DNA of 64,000 nt from NCBI GenBank assembly GCA_973895155.1, contig OZ316893.1:23498001-23562000 (forward strand), in the 5' to 3' direction. This DNA is from Marsupella aquatica. Lineage: Eukaryota; Marchantiophyta. The notes below the pieces were generated by a model. It was given only the letters and a program-made list of their open reading frames with translations, did not search any database and was not told the origin of the DNA. Below are positions 20,731-31,412 of this stretch, piece after piece; the stretch's first letter is position 1; the number at the start of each line of letters is the position of its first letter. A program made the translations under genes and the position numbers.

Positions 20731-21078
20731 GGGTGTAATTTTGAGAGAGCTTTTCTATACTATCGGCTTGCGGTGTACGTAATAACATATGTTGATTCAG
20801 ATGATATTTGCTTTCCTCTATATGCTGTTCGGAACCCATCTGTAATGCAGCTCCTTAAGTTGGAATAGAACTTGATGGGAGTTAACTCCACCACTTCCCA
20901 TCACCTGTCCAGCTGGCAGGGGAAGAGCAGCAGCGCGCTACAGCTGCGTCCCTAGTTAGTCTCACTTTCAGTAGCAGGAATCGAACCCTCTGGTCAAGAG
21001 CAGCAGCTATATATCGATCTACCGTCTGTATCACATCTGGTTCTCTGTCAACTATTATTTGGGTCAGGCGCAGCAGAG

Positions 21079-21085
21079 TATATAA
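21079..21085 (+). promoter_or_regulatory. TATA box of F-box/kelch gene 3
   Basis: TATATAA followed by GGAGCTCTTGGCATGCTCATCTTCC, aligned with gene 1. Upstream lie two copies of the GAGCAGCAGC / AGTCTCACTT promoter-proximal module (about 20,900-21,010). Confidence 0.65.
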
Positions 21086-21740
21086 GGAGCTCTTGGCATG
21101 CTCATCTTCCTCATTATTCATTCTCGAGATCCTCCTTCTTTCTCTCTCGCTTTGTTCAGCAATCGGTTCCTCCACTGCAGTCCTGGTGTTGACAGCTCTC
21201 ATCAGATCAATTCGTAAGCTCGCTGCGGTGTTACTTAAATCTTTGCTGGACTTACTCCAATTTCATTCTTGTAATTTTCGACATCTCATTACAATTATTC
21301 TCTTTCTTGCAATCGAATTTTGAATCCATCTTTGGTGCTTCACCACGTTGTAAGCTTCTTGTAGGCTTTGTAGATACAATATTCAACTCAATTCAGTTGT
21401 TTTTGGGTTTAGAAGGAACTGTTTTGCGTCTGTTTTGTAGTGCAGTCGAATACAGACAATTCGTTTTCCTGTGTTATGCAGTCTGGCATTGGCTGTCTAG
21501 AAACTAGGAATCTGCGCCGTTCGTTACACTGTGAACATACATTTGTCACGGTTTTAAAAACCAGTTGTAGGTCCAAACATATGATCGTTATTTAGCTCGC
21601 GCCGGAGCTAGTTTAGGGTTTGCAGAAGAGAAATTTATTAATTATGGCATTTCTTTGTTTTCACTCATGGGGAAGAGGAGGCACCTGATTATGCTGAAAA
21701 TTCGATGTTTCTTTCCAGGACCATTATACACGAGTTTGCA

Positions 21741-22814
21741 ATGAACTCTCAAGACATTTCTTCTTTGTGGGAGAAACTTCTTCCTGGCATCCCGGATGAC
21801 GTTGCTTTGGACGAGATTGCTACGAAGATCGCAGCGAAAGATGTTGGTACCTTGTCTTTAGTAAGTCCTCGATGGAGACAAGACATTCAGCATCGAGTAG
21901 TCTATACTTCGAGACTTCGCAGGCGTTCCACAGACACTCACGTAGTCCTTCGAGTGTTGGGTCCTGGTTTCAATGGATTTTGTCTTTACTCCTTGAGCGA
22001 CCACACTCTGCATCAGCTTCCTCGAGTCCCAAACCGTCGTCTTTCGTACCAGTTCGTAGCATTGGATGGTAAATTATATGTCTTAGGAGGAGAAAGCTGG
22101 TCGATCCAGAGAAATCCAGAACATGATGCCAGAAAAGTATTTGTCTTGGATTTGGCTGGACAACAGCTGTGGAAGGAATGTGCAAGTATGCTGCGACCAC
22201 GACGAGAGTTTGGATGTGGTGTCATGGAAGGGAAGATTTATGTATTTGGAGGTAATACTGTAAGCTACGGGCATCATCCAGAAGGCGCATCGGAGGTGTA
22301 TGATCCGAACCTGGACGCTTGGTTCCCGTTACAAAGCAGGCCAACAGGGATAATGAGCGATATCGTTATACCTGTAGGTGAAGAGCTCTTTGTGCAAAGC
22401 CCGTTTATATCGTCATTTCAAGTTTATCATGCAGGTAAGGATCAGTGGCGAGTCGTGGAGCTGAGAGGCTACGTATTTCAAATGTTCATCTTCCGCGGAC
22501 AATTTTATACGTTCAGTTCACATGGCATTGACGTTCACGATAATTTGTCGTGGAGACATCGGTGTTCGATCACATGTGATGAACTTGGACCGGTTGACTC
22601 TGTAGGGATTTTCCCCAAGTTTGTTTTACCCGTGAATAACGAGCTGGTAGTGAACGTGAATTGGACGAACGCAGCGAACAAAACCCAGGGAGATTGTCTC
22701 CTTCTGAGTTCCGGATTCGGGAGCGAGGGCCAGGACGTGGTGTGGCGGAAAGCACCCGGCCACTCTTTTGAATCTCAGACGTTGAGGCCTTTCATGTGCC
22801 TAGTTGAGCTTTGA
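21741..22814 (+). CDS. F-box/kelch-repeat protein (array member 3)
   Basis: An intact frame of 357 codons, from the ATG aligned with the other copies (MNSQDISSLWEKLLPG). An in-frame ATG 12 codons upstream (21705) overlaps the conserved acceptor-like TTTCCAG and is less likely. The F-box is at residues 10-50 (IPDDVALDEIATKIAAKDVG, SLVSPRWRQDIQHR). Kelch blades include FVALDGKLYVLGG, RREFGCGVMEGKIYVFGG and VGEELFVQ. Predicted role: substrate receptor of an SCF E3 ligase (inference from domains). Divergence from member 1 is concentrated in blade tips (QSPFISSFQVYH here against QGRDPSPFQVYH), which would suit different substrates. Confidence 0.9.
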   Translation: MNSQDISSLWEKLLPGIPDDVALDEIATKIAAKDVGTLSLVSPRWRQDIQHRVVYTSRLRRRSTDTHVVLRVLGPGFNGFCLYSLSDHTLHQLPRVPNRRLSYQFVALDGKLYVLGGESWSIQRNPEHDARKVFVLDLAGQQLWKECASMLRPRREFGCGVMEGKIYVFGGNTVSYGHHPEGASEVYDPNLDAWFPLQSRPTGIMSDIVIPVGEELFVQSPFISSFQVYHAGKDQWRVVELRGYVFQMFIFRGQFYTFSSHGIDVHDNLSWRHRCSITCDELGPVDSVGIFPKFVLPVNNELVVNVNWTNAANKTQGDCLLLSSGFGSEGQDVVWRKAPGHSFESQTLRPFMCLVEL

Positions 22815-23204
22815 GTACGTATTTGACTCCAGTTTTATGATCATTGTTGTACATAGGAGGCTTTGATCGCCAAAGTTACTGATCACTCTATCGTAGTTTA
22901 GATCTGGTTTTGGTTAGCGTAATTAAGTAGTATGGGTCCGGAAACCAGGGAGTACATCCAAGCGATCTGAGATCTCACAATAATCGGGCGTGAATTCTTG
23001 TACAACCAAATTAAGGGTGCATAGCTACTGTTAAAATCGAATAAACCCCTTGAATTGCAGTCCTGTGGTAAATAAGAGACAGGAATGTCTGAAACACCGG
23101 ATCGAGAGCCTCGAGCTGAGCATCTGCATTGTTCGCTGTATTGTGATTTTGTATTAGCTAGTTTAACTGTCACCACCCGTATACGTAGTGTCTTACAAGC
23201 CAAG

Positions 23205-24230
23205 GTGAGGATCGGAAAGACAAACGCTGCGAAGATGGAGGACTTGAATTTGCGACGGCGTAGTGAAAAACTTAGAGATGAACATGATTAAGCAGCACAG
23301 AGACACGCTGGAGCTGAACTAGACGTTCGGAGAGACCTATGTCAACGCCTTGCGTGTCTCGAGCAGCTCGATCGGGAATGCTCTTCAAAAGTTTGGACTA
23401 AATTTGTGATAGGGTCGATATAGTTACTTCAAACTTTCGTGGACAGTTGAGAGAGTTTTTTGATACTATCGGCTTGGTCGCCCGCCTGGCAGATGCAAAG
23501 AATAATCGTTCAGTTACGAGGATATCGTATGTAATGTAGCTGAAGACTCAAGTTGTGTACCGTTCCATCGTACTAACATACTTTGAATCGAAGGTGGAGC
23601 TAGAACAGCCTGACACAGTATGATATATGTGCAATTGTTTTTGTGTATATATTGAGTGCAATCTCTCGGTCACTACATAATATCTAAACCCGTCGTCTGT
23701 GATGCTGCCCATCGTAGTGCCGATAAGGAGAATCCGCATAAAAATCCATGGAAGCAGACTAGATGTACTTTTCATGCTTTGACAAAGTTCTGGATACTGC
23801 TTTTCATGTCTACTGCCTTAAAACCTAAATAAAAGAACGTAGTGAACGGCCTAAAGGGTATTGTCAACTTTGTATCTAACTTCAGAGTAAGAATCTTAAA
23901 TACCTGCTACATATTGTTGCGTGAAGCCTTGACTCATCAAGTTAATACAAAAGTGTCAGGAATGCAGTCAATCAGAATTGATTGGAAGATGACGATTAAT
24001 TCTGGGCTGTCCCAAGGGCTTATCCAGATGGTATTCGTGTCCTCATCTGCTGCTCGGAACCCACCCGTAATGCTGCTATGGTACAAGGAAATGAACTCGA
24101 TCGGAGGTTACAACGTACTGAACCACTTCTTATCACCTGTCGAGCTCCGTGGCGAAAGAGCAGCAGACGCTTTCTCCATCTTAGTTTAGTTAGTCTCACT
24201 TCCTGTACGTCATACATCCAACCCTCTGGG
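23205..24230. repeat. duplicated upstream block of the F-box array (copy I')
   Basis: The charged-helix fragment (23,205-23,420) is followed by the long block matching 11,615-12,480. In sequence it is the upstream region of a further F-box unit, leading to a promoter copy at 24.4 kb. Open frames inside (23548-23775 minus, 23842-24189 plus) are not conserved between copies. Confidence 0.6.
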
Positions 24231-24238
24231 GCCGAGCA

Positions 24239-24373
24239 GTAGCTGTGGGTCTACCCACTTTACCACTTCTCGTCGTCTGCCAAGTAGCTGTGGGTCTACC
24301 CACTTTGCCACTTCTCGTCGTCTGCCAAGTAGCTGTGGGTCTACCCACTTTACCACTTCTCGTCGTCTGCCAT
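24239..24373 (+). repeat. three perfect-to-near-perfect 45-bp tandem repeats
   Basis: Units starting GTAGCTGTGGGTCTACCCAC at 24239, 24284 and 24329 differ at only one or two positions. This indicates a recent expansion just upstream of the orphan F-box promoter. The minus-strand frame WVDPQLLGRRREVVK arises from the repeat. Confidence 0.85.
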
Positions 24374-24394
24374 GTATGCTAGCAGCTAGCAAAA

Positions 24395-24690
24395 TACATA
24401 AGGAGCTAGAAACATGCCCATTTTCCTCGTTATTCATTCTTCAGATTTCTTTCTCTCTCGCATTGTTTAGCAATCTTTCCGTCTTCATTCTTCAGATTTC
24501 TTTCTCTCTCACATTGTTTAGCAATCTTTGTTTAGCAATCTTTCCGTCCACTGAAGTCCTGCAATCTTTGTTTAGCAATCTTTCCGTCCACTGAAGTCCT
24601 GCTGTCAACAGCTCTCACCGCATTTGTAAGCTCGCTGCGGTTCTACCTAAATCTTTGCAGGACTCTAATTCCACTCTGGTCTTTTTCGAG
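24395..24690 (+). promoter_or_regulatory. orphan F-box promoter and leader (array member 4, coding region lost)
   Basis: TACATAA (24395-24401, one change from TATATAA) is followed by GGAGCTAGAAACATGCCC and the CT-rich leader with CCGTCCACTGAAGTCC and AGCTCGCTGCGGTTC, as in the other copies. The leader has internal tandem duplications (TTCATTCTTCAGATTTCTTTC twice; TTGTTTAGCAATCTTTCCGTC three times). At about 24,690 the sequence jumps to the 3' flank (TTTGGTGCTATTGCAAGAAACAGC) that in copies 1 and 2 follows the polyadenylation signals. The 5'UTR remainder, the whole F-box/kelch frame and the 3'UTR are gone. Confidence 0.75.
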
Positions 24691-25539
24691 TAAATAGATA
24701 CTCTTTAGTTTGGTGCTATTGCAAGAAACAGCAACAAGTTCCGACTTTTGAAGCAATTCCCAACTGATTGAAGCTTTTTCAGGCTCATCTCAAGTCGATG
24801 AAAACCATTACAGTTTAAGTCAACCTTTGAGCTCTATCGTGGTCAATTCTCGAAATTGGTTTGGTGTTGTTAATTGAGAGATATGTGTCTTTCCGTTCAC
24901 AGTGTCGCAGTCTTTTGGCCTTCACGATGGCCTTGACAAATGCATCTTCTGAATATGAACTGCCCCTGATCCATATGAGATTCATACAAGCCTTTTTCGT
25001 TACGGCTCTTTGGCTTTCGGAACAACTCATACCCTTGGAATTTTGTATACCAAGTGTAGATACTCTAAAGACCGTGCCACTTTCAATTGGTTTGGGTATA
25101 CTGTATGACCATTTTGGTTACTTGACATACTGAGGTGCCCTAATTGTCCATGACGCCCTCGTTGTAAAACTTAAGTCCCTGTGGATATTTGGTCGGGGAG
25201 AGACTAACCATTTCTTATTACTCATGGGTATTCGGTACCTATAAAGGTGTAAAAATTCTCCCGGCTACATGATGATTTGCACGTGTGCAGGTGAGCAAAC
25301 TTTTTCAAAGGTACCGTCAACTTGAAGGCCATTTCTGCTGGTGGAAAGAGCACTTGGCCAGTTGGCCTAGCCACTAATGTCAGAACCCCATGCCCTTTAT
25401 TCAGATGGATATTGGATACCATAACATGTGTCTTGGGTTTCTTGCCTGGTTTGACCTTGCCCATCAAACTGGCCAAAAAACTCCGGCGAAAAGACACCCG
25501 GGTTCAGGAGCAGTTCGGGCTGGGTTCGAGACTTCCTGT

Positions 25540-25622
25540 TTTGGGGCCATCATTTGAAGTTTGGGGCCATCATTTGATGTTTGGGGCCACCATTTGATGT
25601 TTTGGGGCCATCATTTGATGGT
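25540..25622. repeat. four 19-bp TTTGGGGCCATCATTTGATG units
   Basis: A short, well-preserved tandem array (GTTTGGGGCCATCATTTGA with small variations). It is followed at 25,700-25,765 by a G-rich tract. The stretch 25,130-26,490 otherwise shows no gene. Confidence 0.8.
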
Positions 25623-25702
25623 TACGTGCCCGGCAAGGCATCATGTCCGTCAAGTTAAACTGGGGTTTCTCGAATTTCTCTAGTGGGAGCCAGTTTAAGG
25701 TT

Positions 25703-25765
25703 TAGGGGAGGGGGGGGGGGGGTGGGGTCTGGGGGGAGGTTTGTGGGGGTGCGGGGGAAGTCCGG
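25703..25765 (+). other. G-rich tract with G-quadruplex potential
   Basis: Runs of 4 to 13 guanines (AGGGGAGGGG..., GGGGTGGGGTCTGGGGGGAGG, TGTGGGGGTGCGGGGG) fit the G3+N1-7 pattern for at least four G-runs on the plus strand. Function unknown. Confidence 0.6.
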
Positions 25766-26499
25766 AAATTTCTTCCTGTGTCATTTGACAATTTTACATG
25801 CCCAGTAAGACATTATGCCCATCAGGTTAAACAGAATTTCTCGTAACGAAATTTCTCGTGTTTCTCTAGTGGGAGAAGTAATTAAGTACAATTTAGCATG
25901 CATATTCAATGTATGCCAATTGAGTACTGTTTCAAATTCAGTTCGCGAGATTGTTGAAGGAGTATGTTGAAAGTCGTAGTGAGCACTTTTGATCCAGCTC
26001 GTCTTGCAATATTTGGCTACGGCGCAAAGCTTTGTCAGAAGAAGTGGAGAAAGGCATTGGTCAACTTTGAGAGTGAGTGATTGAGCATCGACAGACCTGG
26101 CGCATGTCAAGGCCATTTTCTTTCTATCATCGTGATCATGTAAGGGTGTAACTTAATTCAGGGTGACACAATAGTATTCCACGAGAAGCATTTACGCTCA
26201 TATAGGAAGTGCGAAAGATTACAGGTGACGATACAAGATACGTATGATGCAAATGTGTACAAAATGTTACATGATGAGTAAGTACATAACGGGAAACCAG
26301 TTCCGGTAGAAGCTATCTAACGTGTCAATTTCCACATTTTCTGCAAATTACAGGAAGTCAACTGAAGCTTGCTGTGACGCTTATAGAACATTAGAGCCGC
26401 CTCAAATCAACAAGGAGTGCAGCAAACGGTAAAACAGCCTGCAACGCTGTATAGAATTGTACTATCCGTCGACAACGGGGTGGGTGCAATTCTCTTCCC

Positions 26500-27944
26500 T
26501 CAATCGCTATCCGATGATGATTTGTCACCCGCATCCTCGGAGTGGATGGAGTCAATGATAACCACTACTGCAGCCACGAAAGCTTGATCAACCCCGCTCT
26601 TCACCTTCACTCCGTACTTGTGCTTGCCTCCTCCAAAGAAGGAAGACAGGTTGAACAACTGCTTGCCGATCTGCAAGATTAACAATAGAATAACAATCAT
26701 ACTTGATTGGTTTTCGCACATGGTGGCGTCACGTCATAACCTCGTCCATTGATCAGATTCTGTGACATTTCTGAAAAAGATTTCTCCCGGTGAACACATC
26801 TATGTAAAGAAGAAGACAAATACTAAATGTACAATCCATCTACCAGTGCACGATCAGATTCTGTGACATTTCTGAAAAAGATTTCTCCCGGTGAACACAT
26901 CTATGTAAAGAAGAAGACAAATACTAAATGTACAATCCATCTACCAGTGCACTATCCCCTCGAAGGACGTCACAATATTCATTAAGGAACTGAGAAACGG
27001 GAGAAGCTAGATGGAGTGTTAGAAATACCTCGGCAGCAATAAACTCATCCTTGTAGACTATCGAATAATCACGGTGGGCGAAATCACCCTTGATCACGTA
27101 GTCGGCGCTGGAAGAACCTTCCACGAAGACTTCGTAAGCTTCAACATCACCCGTGATGTTCGCCTTCTTCAAAGAGAAGAGCTTGTCACTGGTCTCCCCA
27201 GCGTAGACTTCGAATGTACTGTGAATGGTGAGGGTCTGTGACAACCGTTGCGCAACATGTCAAATTGAAGTATCTAAATGAAACGCTGACAACATATGAA
27301 AGCAAACCGTCCAAATTAATCAATGTCCACTCTCCCTTTCCCTGATCTATCACTTCATTGTCGTCAGTCATTTCTATGCTTACGAGTGATGAATTCTATC
27401 GAATAGAGATGTGAAAGAGTGGCTTCGATTACTGTAAGAAGCATCAGGTACTTCTCAGATTCCAACAGGAAACGTAATGAACAGACAGCAAGATGGAACG
27501 TGGTCACAGAGTGCTATTGCTCGTGCTTTAACTTCAATTGAATATAGTGCGCGACAAGCAATAGTCAGCAAGTGTCACGATATATTTAGATTACTCTATA
27601 AACGCAAACCTCGGAAAATCGATTGGAGATCATCAGGGTTAGAAAATGCAACCCTCCAGCAGAGAAAGCCATACACAGACGTTCCATATTCAATTCACCA
27701 GGGCTAGAACTGATAGATATACCTTCTTGTGCAAACTCAAGACAGGAACGTCAGCCCCATCGTAGAGAGTCTTCTTGTCGCGAAGACTGACTCTCTTCTC
27801 CGTCAAGTGGAAGAGAGATTTACCCTCAGAATCGGTGATAGCGAAGTTCCCATCATGAATTGCCGATACCTTCCTTGATATCGAGAGTTGAGATTCGTAG
27901 GGAGCGATGTACTGGTCTCCAACAACTGCCGGAATATTTGCCAT
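26500..27944 (-). CDS. LURP-one-related (LOR) protein, three exons
   Basis: Exons on the minus strand: 27944-27723 (74 codons), 27235-27029 (69), 26670-26500 (56 plus stop); total 199 residues, the usual LOR size. All junctions are phase 0 with GT-AG borders (AAG/GTATAT, CACAG/ACC, GAG/GTATTT, TTGCAG/ATC). The tubby-like LOR fold is recognisable: QYIAPYESQLSISRK, GKSLFHLTEK, DGADVPVLSLHKK joined directly to TLTIHSTFEVYAGE, then SADYVIKGDFAHRDYSIVY, and the C-terminal KYGVKVKSGVDQAFVAAV. The start MANIPAVVG is nearest the family start; an upstream in-frame ATG adds nine residues (27971). LURP1 relatives in Arabidopsis are linked to oomycete defence, but most members have unknown function. The protein ends in an acidic Ser-rich tail (DKSSSDSD). 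Confidence 0.9.
26751..26952. repeat. 101-bp tandem duplication inside LOR intron 2
   Basis: Two essentially identical copies (26751-26851 and 26852-26952), starting GATCAGATTCTGTGACATTT and ending ATCTACCAGTGCAC, lie between exons 2 and 3. The lack of divergence indicates a recent duplication. Confidence 0.9.
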
Positions 27945-27999
27945 TGTTCGTCTTTGATGATCTGTGCCCAATCCAGCAAGGAGCCATGATCTAATTAGA

Positions 28000-29200
28000 A
28001 GCTCGAAGACATTGCTGAAGAAGTACTTTTACCAACGCGTGCAGAAAAGCTAACTAATAGAGATTATTTTCAATCATTTTGCGACCTTACTTGAGCAACA
28101 AGAGAACACAAGACTGGAACAAAGGGGAGCTACTCGGGAGCTACTCGGGCAACGTATCTATGCTCAAATCTTTGAGAACCGCTTGCAACACTTCGATGCA
28201 AGCTCGAGCTTCCAAGGTACAAAAGCCCAAATACCACGGGGGTACAAGGTCATACAACTGTTGAGTCAAATGAAACCTCCGAATGTACAGTACACTAAAG
28301 AAAAATCTGGCTTTGATTAGACCCCCAGAGGCAGTACGAACAGAGAGGAGTAGAGGACTACCCTAAACTTCACTACTCAGGTGAACAAAAAAGTTCAAGA
28401 AGATTGCAATGCTGAACACCCACAAGCTCATAATCAGGTGTAAAACGCATTCCCACAGTGCAACATCCCCTACAGGGGTATCCACCAGAACGACTCAGCA
28501 AACGGACGTAGGCATACAGAGATGAAATTACCAGATCTAAGCTTTTGGAACACAACCACTTCGTTCTACAAAGCTAACGAGCTAGCTACACCACTTCCTC
28601 GGCCAATTCGGGCAATGACATTTCGTCATTCACAAACGCGGACAGACTCGTCGAGTCCAGATCCAAATCCAGTCCAGATGCAGATTCGTCACACGTCCAG
28701 ATCCACGCCAGCCAGAAGCTGAGCTGAGCTGAGCCAACTGATAGCTGAGCGGAGCTGGCCCTACCGAACTCACCAACATCTTACACTAATTCGCTTCACT
28801 CAACAGCACTCAACAGTCGATCGTCGACGAAAAGCGAGGAACGGAAATGACTGAGAGCTACCCAGTTGACACCGCTTAATCGACGACCGAGGGAAGGGGT
28901 CGACTGGATTGGATTCGACGTGATGGTGTGATAAATCTGTCAAGTCATGTCAAGGAACTAACACAAGCTGCGTCTGCTGAACTTACCGAGAAATGCGAAT
29001 GCGTGCTTCCCAGTTGAAACCGACCAAAGGATTGCAGAGGGGACGGGCGACCTGAATTCGATTCGAGATGATTGTCTGATGAGAGCGTGAGTGAGAGAGA
29101 GTACTCTATGTAATAATGGAAGGCCGATCGGTGTGCAGCTAATGTAGCAACGGGTCGAAGAGAAGCGCGCTGACGAGACTTCTGGTCGGTGGACATGCAT
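28000..29200 (-). promoter_or_regulatory. upstream/5'UTR region of the LOR gene
   Basis: No coding sequence is supported between the LOR start and about 29,200. The sequence is less AT-rich than the flank further left and has CT-rich stretches and possible donor/acceptor pairs in the LOR orientation, consistent with a leader and 5'UTR intron. A definite TATA box was not chosen. The short minus-strand frames at 28945-29200 overlap in two frames and are not convincing. Confidence 0.35.
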
Positions 29201-30240
29201 GTTGGGACGTGGCGAAATTAAGTCGATTCATCGAAGATGCTGCAGTGAGGTGGCGCCCTCGAACTAGTTCCAACCTCATGACCCAGTACCCTTTCCGTCA
29301 ACGGCCAATCGCAAGAGTATCACAATAATTAATTATATAATATTGTTATTTGTCAATTTTTAATAATGACCGTCGATCCCTAGATCGACGGCCACAGTAA
29401 ATTAGAAAAATACATACCTTATTAGTGAAGATATCCTTCTGGCTATACTTGGCCCTCCCTCCCAGAGTCCCAGGTGGCAGCACCCACCCGGGATGACCCT
29501 TTACTCCAGTCATTCATCGCAACCGTCGATTCTACAAGTGGACGGTTTATTTTTCCTTAAAACTCTTCTTTAAATTACATTTTGTGTTCATTAGGGTATT
29601 CTATTATTTTTTTGAAGTTTCTATATGGTATGCAAACTTTAGTATTTTGTCTTATTTAAATTTCTTTTGTTACACATTTTTATTTCAATGTGTATTACCA
29701 AAGTGTATTCCTTGTATAATTTATTCCGGCACTCCTCTAATATTTTTAAATCTTTACTATATTTTAAATTCATCCACCCTCTAACAAACTTAGTTTAATT
29801 TCTAGTCCTTATTCTCATGATTATAGAAAAAATGATCTAAATAATGTGCATACTTTATGTCTTGAAGTACTACTCATGATTTTGTGTCCTAAATTTATGA
29901 TTTTAATTATTTTGAGTGTCAATAAATAAATACATAAATATTTCTATTCATGTATATTATGTGTACATCTTAATATCATAAACTTAAATTTTTTTATTTA
30001 TTATTTATTATTTTATATATGTATTTTTATTTTTGTACTTTATATGTACAAGTTTCAATATCATAGATTGTATATCTTTTTAGTCAACGTACTATTTATA
30101 TTTTAATTAGAACACTAGTGAAACATGTTCCAAGATGAACATGCTATATGGCCATAATGGCCCCTCAAATTCTGGATCATCAATTTGGTGAAAGAAATTC
30201 CAGTTTAACGTAGCCAGGTCTTCACTAAAGCTGTAAAATA
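29200..30240. other. AT-rich intergenic stretch with a short hairpin
   Basis: No gene seen. A perfect hairpin arm pair (CCGTCGAT / ATCGACGG, 29370-29391) and a stretch near 29,495-29,550 (CCAGTCATTCATCGCAACCG, then TCGATTCTACAAGTGGA) that recurs at 34,360-34,405 suggest a small degenerate repeat. Confidence 0.5.
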
Positions 30241-31244
30241 AATAAAATTAAAAAACTTTCAAGGCTCCACCGAGTGTAGCAAAGTACTGTTTCCCGAGCG
30301 CCAATGACAATAGCTCCAACCCGAGCTGAAACTCTGCTTTTGGGGGTTTCGTAATGATGACTAATCTCGACAATAACGGATAATGCTCGCCGATGGCTAG
30401 AGTACTGTACCTTTGTACACTCACTCCTTCACGTTTGGATATTATTGTGGTTCGTAGAATGGTAAAACGGTCCAAACTGGTCCTATGTCGAGAAGCCACG
30501 CGTGGGACAGTGCAGCGCACTGTCCGACGAGTACGGCCAACAAAACAGTGTCGGTTGCCGCGTTTTGGGACAGTACAATACGGGACGGTGTGGATTCGAT
30601 TAGCGATGGGTGTTCGTGCTAATCCTGAGGCTGTGAAGTGACCGACTGAAAGCTGCAGGAGGGTCGGGCTCATTGGCTTTGGTACCGAGTACCGGTCCTG
30701 TGCCACGGTGCCACACCAGTCCAAGTCCCTGGAATCCCGGATCCTGGTTTCGGGCAAAAGTGCATGCATGTCGTTTCTTGGAGGGCCGTAGCCAGTAGGG
30801 CAAACCCTGCCACCCACCGCCGTGCCTTCTGTTGAAATTTTATTGGAATTGATTTCTCTAGTAGCCTAATGCCGGCGCATTGTACGCTTATAATAGGGGT
30901 CATGCAGAGTTTGCGTCATGTGGAGCTAAGGAAATGTAACAGCAAAACCTGGTTAGTGGGGTACACATTATGTGTAGGGCCCTGGCACCATGCACTCATG
31001 CACTGCTGCTGCTGACCTTTGAGGGTGAGGGATGGAGGCATCAGAGGCTGGTGTAGGGCATGGACAAAGGGAGATGACAGCGTGGGAGACCACCATTTTT
31101 TCTTTTCCCACCTTTCCCTTCCCTGTCCAGAAAGCCCACTGCACCTTCATGTCCATTATTTTTGCAATAGGCTACTTGAAGAGAAAAAAAATAGTCAAGT
31201 GTTCTTTGATAGTAATTTACTCTACACATCAAATAGGTCAATAC

Positions 31245-31412
31245 CATATGGATCTAGTCAAGTAAATTTGATCCTTTATTTTTCTCATTCCTCACCTCCT
31301 CCAAATATCCCAAACAAAAGGAGTAATTTCAATTTGTTAAGCTGAAAGCCTTTTGATAAAGTAAAAGAAAATTAAGAGAAAGAAGTCTAGCATCTATAAT
31401 ATACAATCTTAC
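31245..31412. repeat. dispersed repeat, copy 1
   Basis: Begins GGATCTAGTCAAGTAAATTT and includes AGGAGTAATTTCAATTTGTT and AGCATCTATAATATACAATC. About 80% similar, in the same orientation, to 47,605-47,770. Confidence 0.65.

Noticed and set aside
24210-24437. minus-strand WVDPQLLGRRREVVK repeat peptide
   Set aside because: Produced by the 45-bp tandem triplication, which lies in a promoter region on the other strand.
25540-25622. possible CRISPR-like array
   Set aside because: Units are directly adjacent without unique spacers, in a plant genome; it is a simple tandem repeat.
27186-27371. extra LOR exon between exons 1 and 2 (frame with MTDDNEVIDQGKGEWTL)
   Set aside because: Including it breaks the phase. 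Joining 27723 directly to 27235 is phase 0 and gives the continuous family pattern LSLHKK-TLTIHSTFEVY.
30248-30817. 189-codon minus-strand open frame
   Set aside because: All three minus frames are open over parts of this GC-rich stretch, the protein has no recognisable domain and no splice context, and composition alone can explain it.
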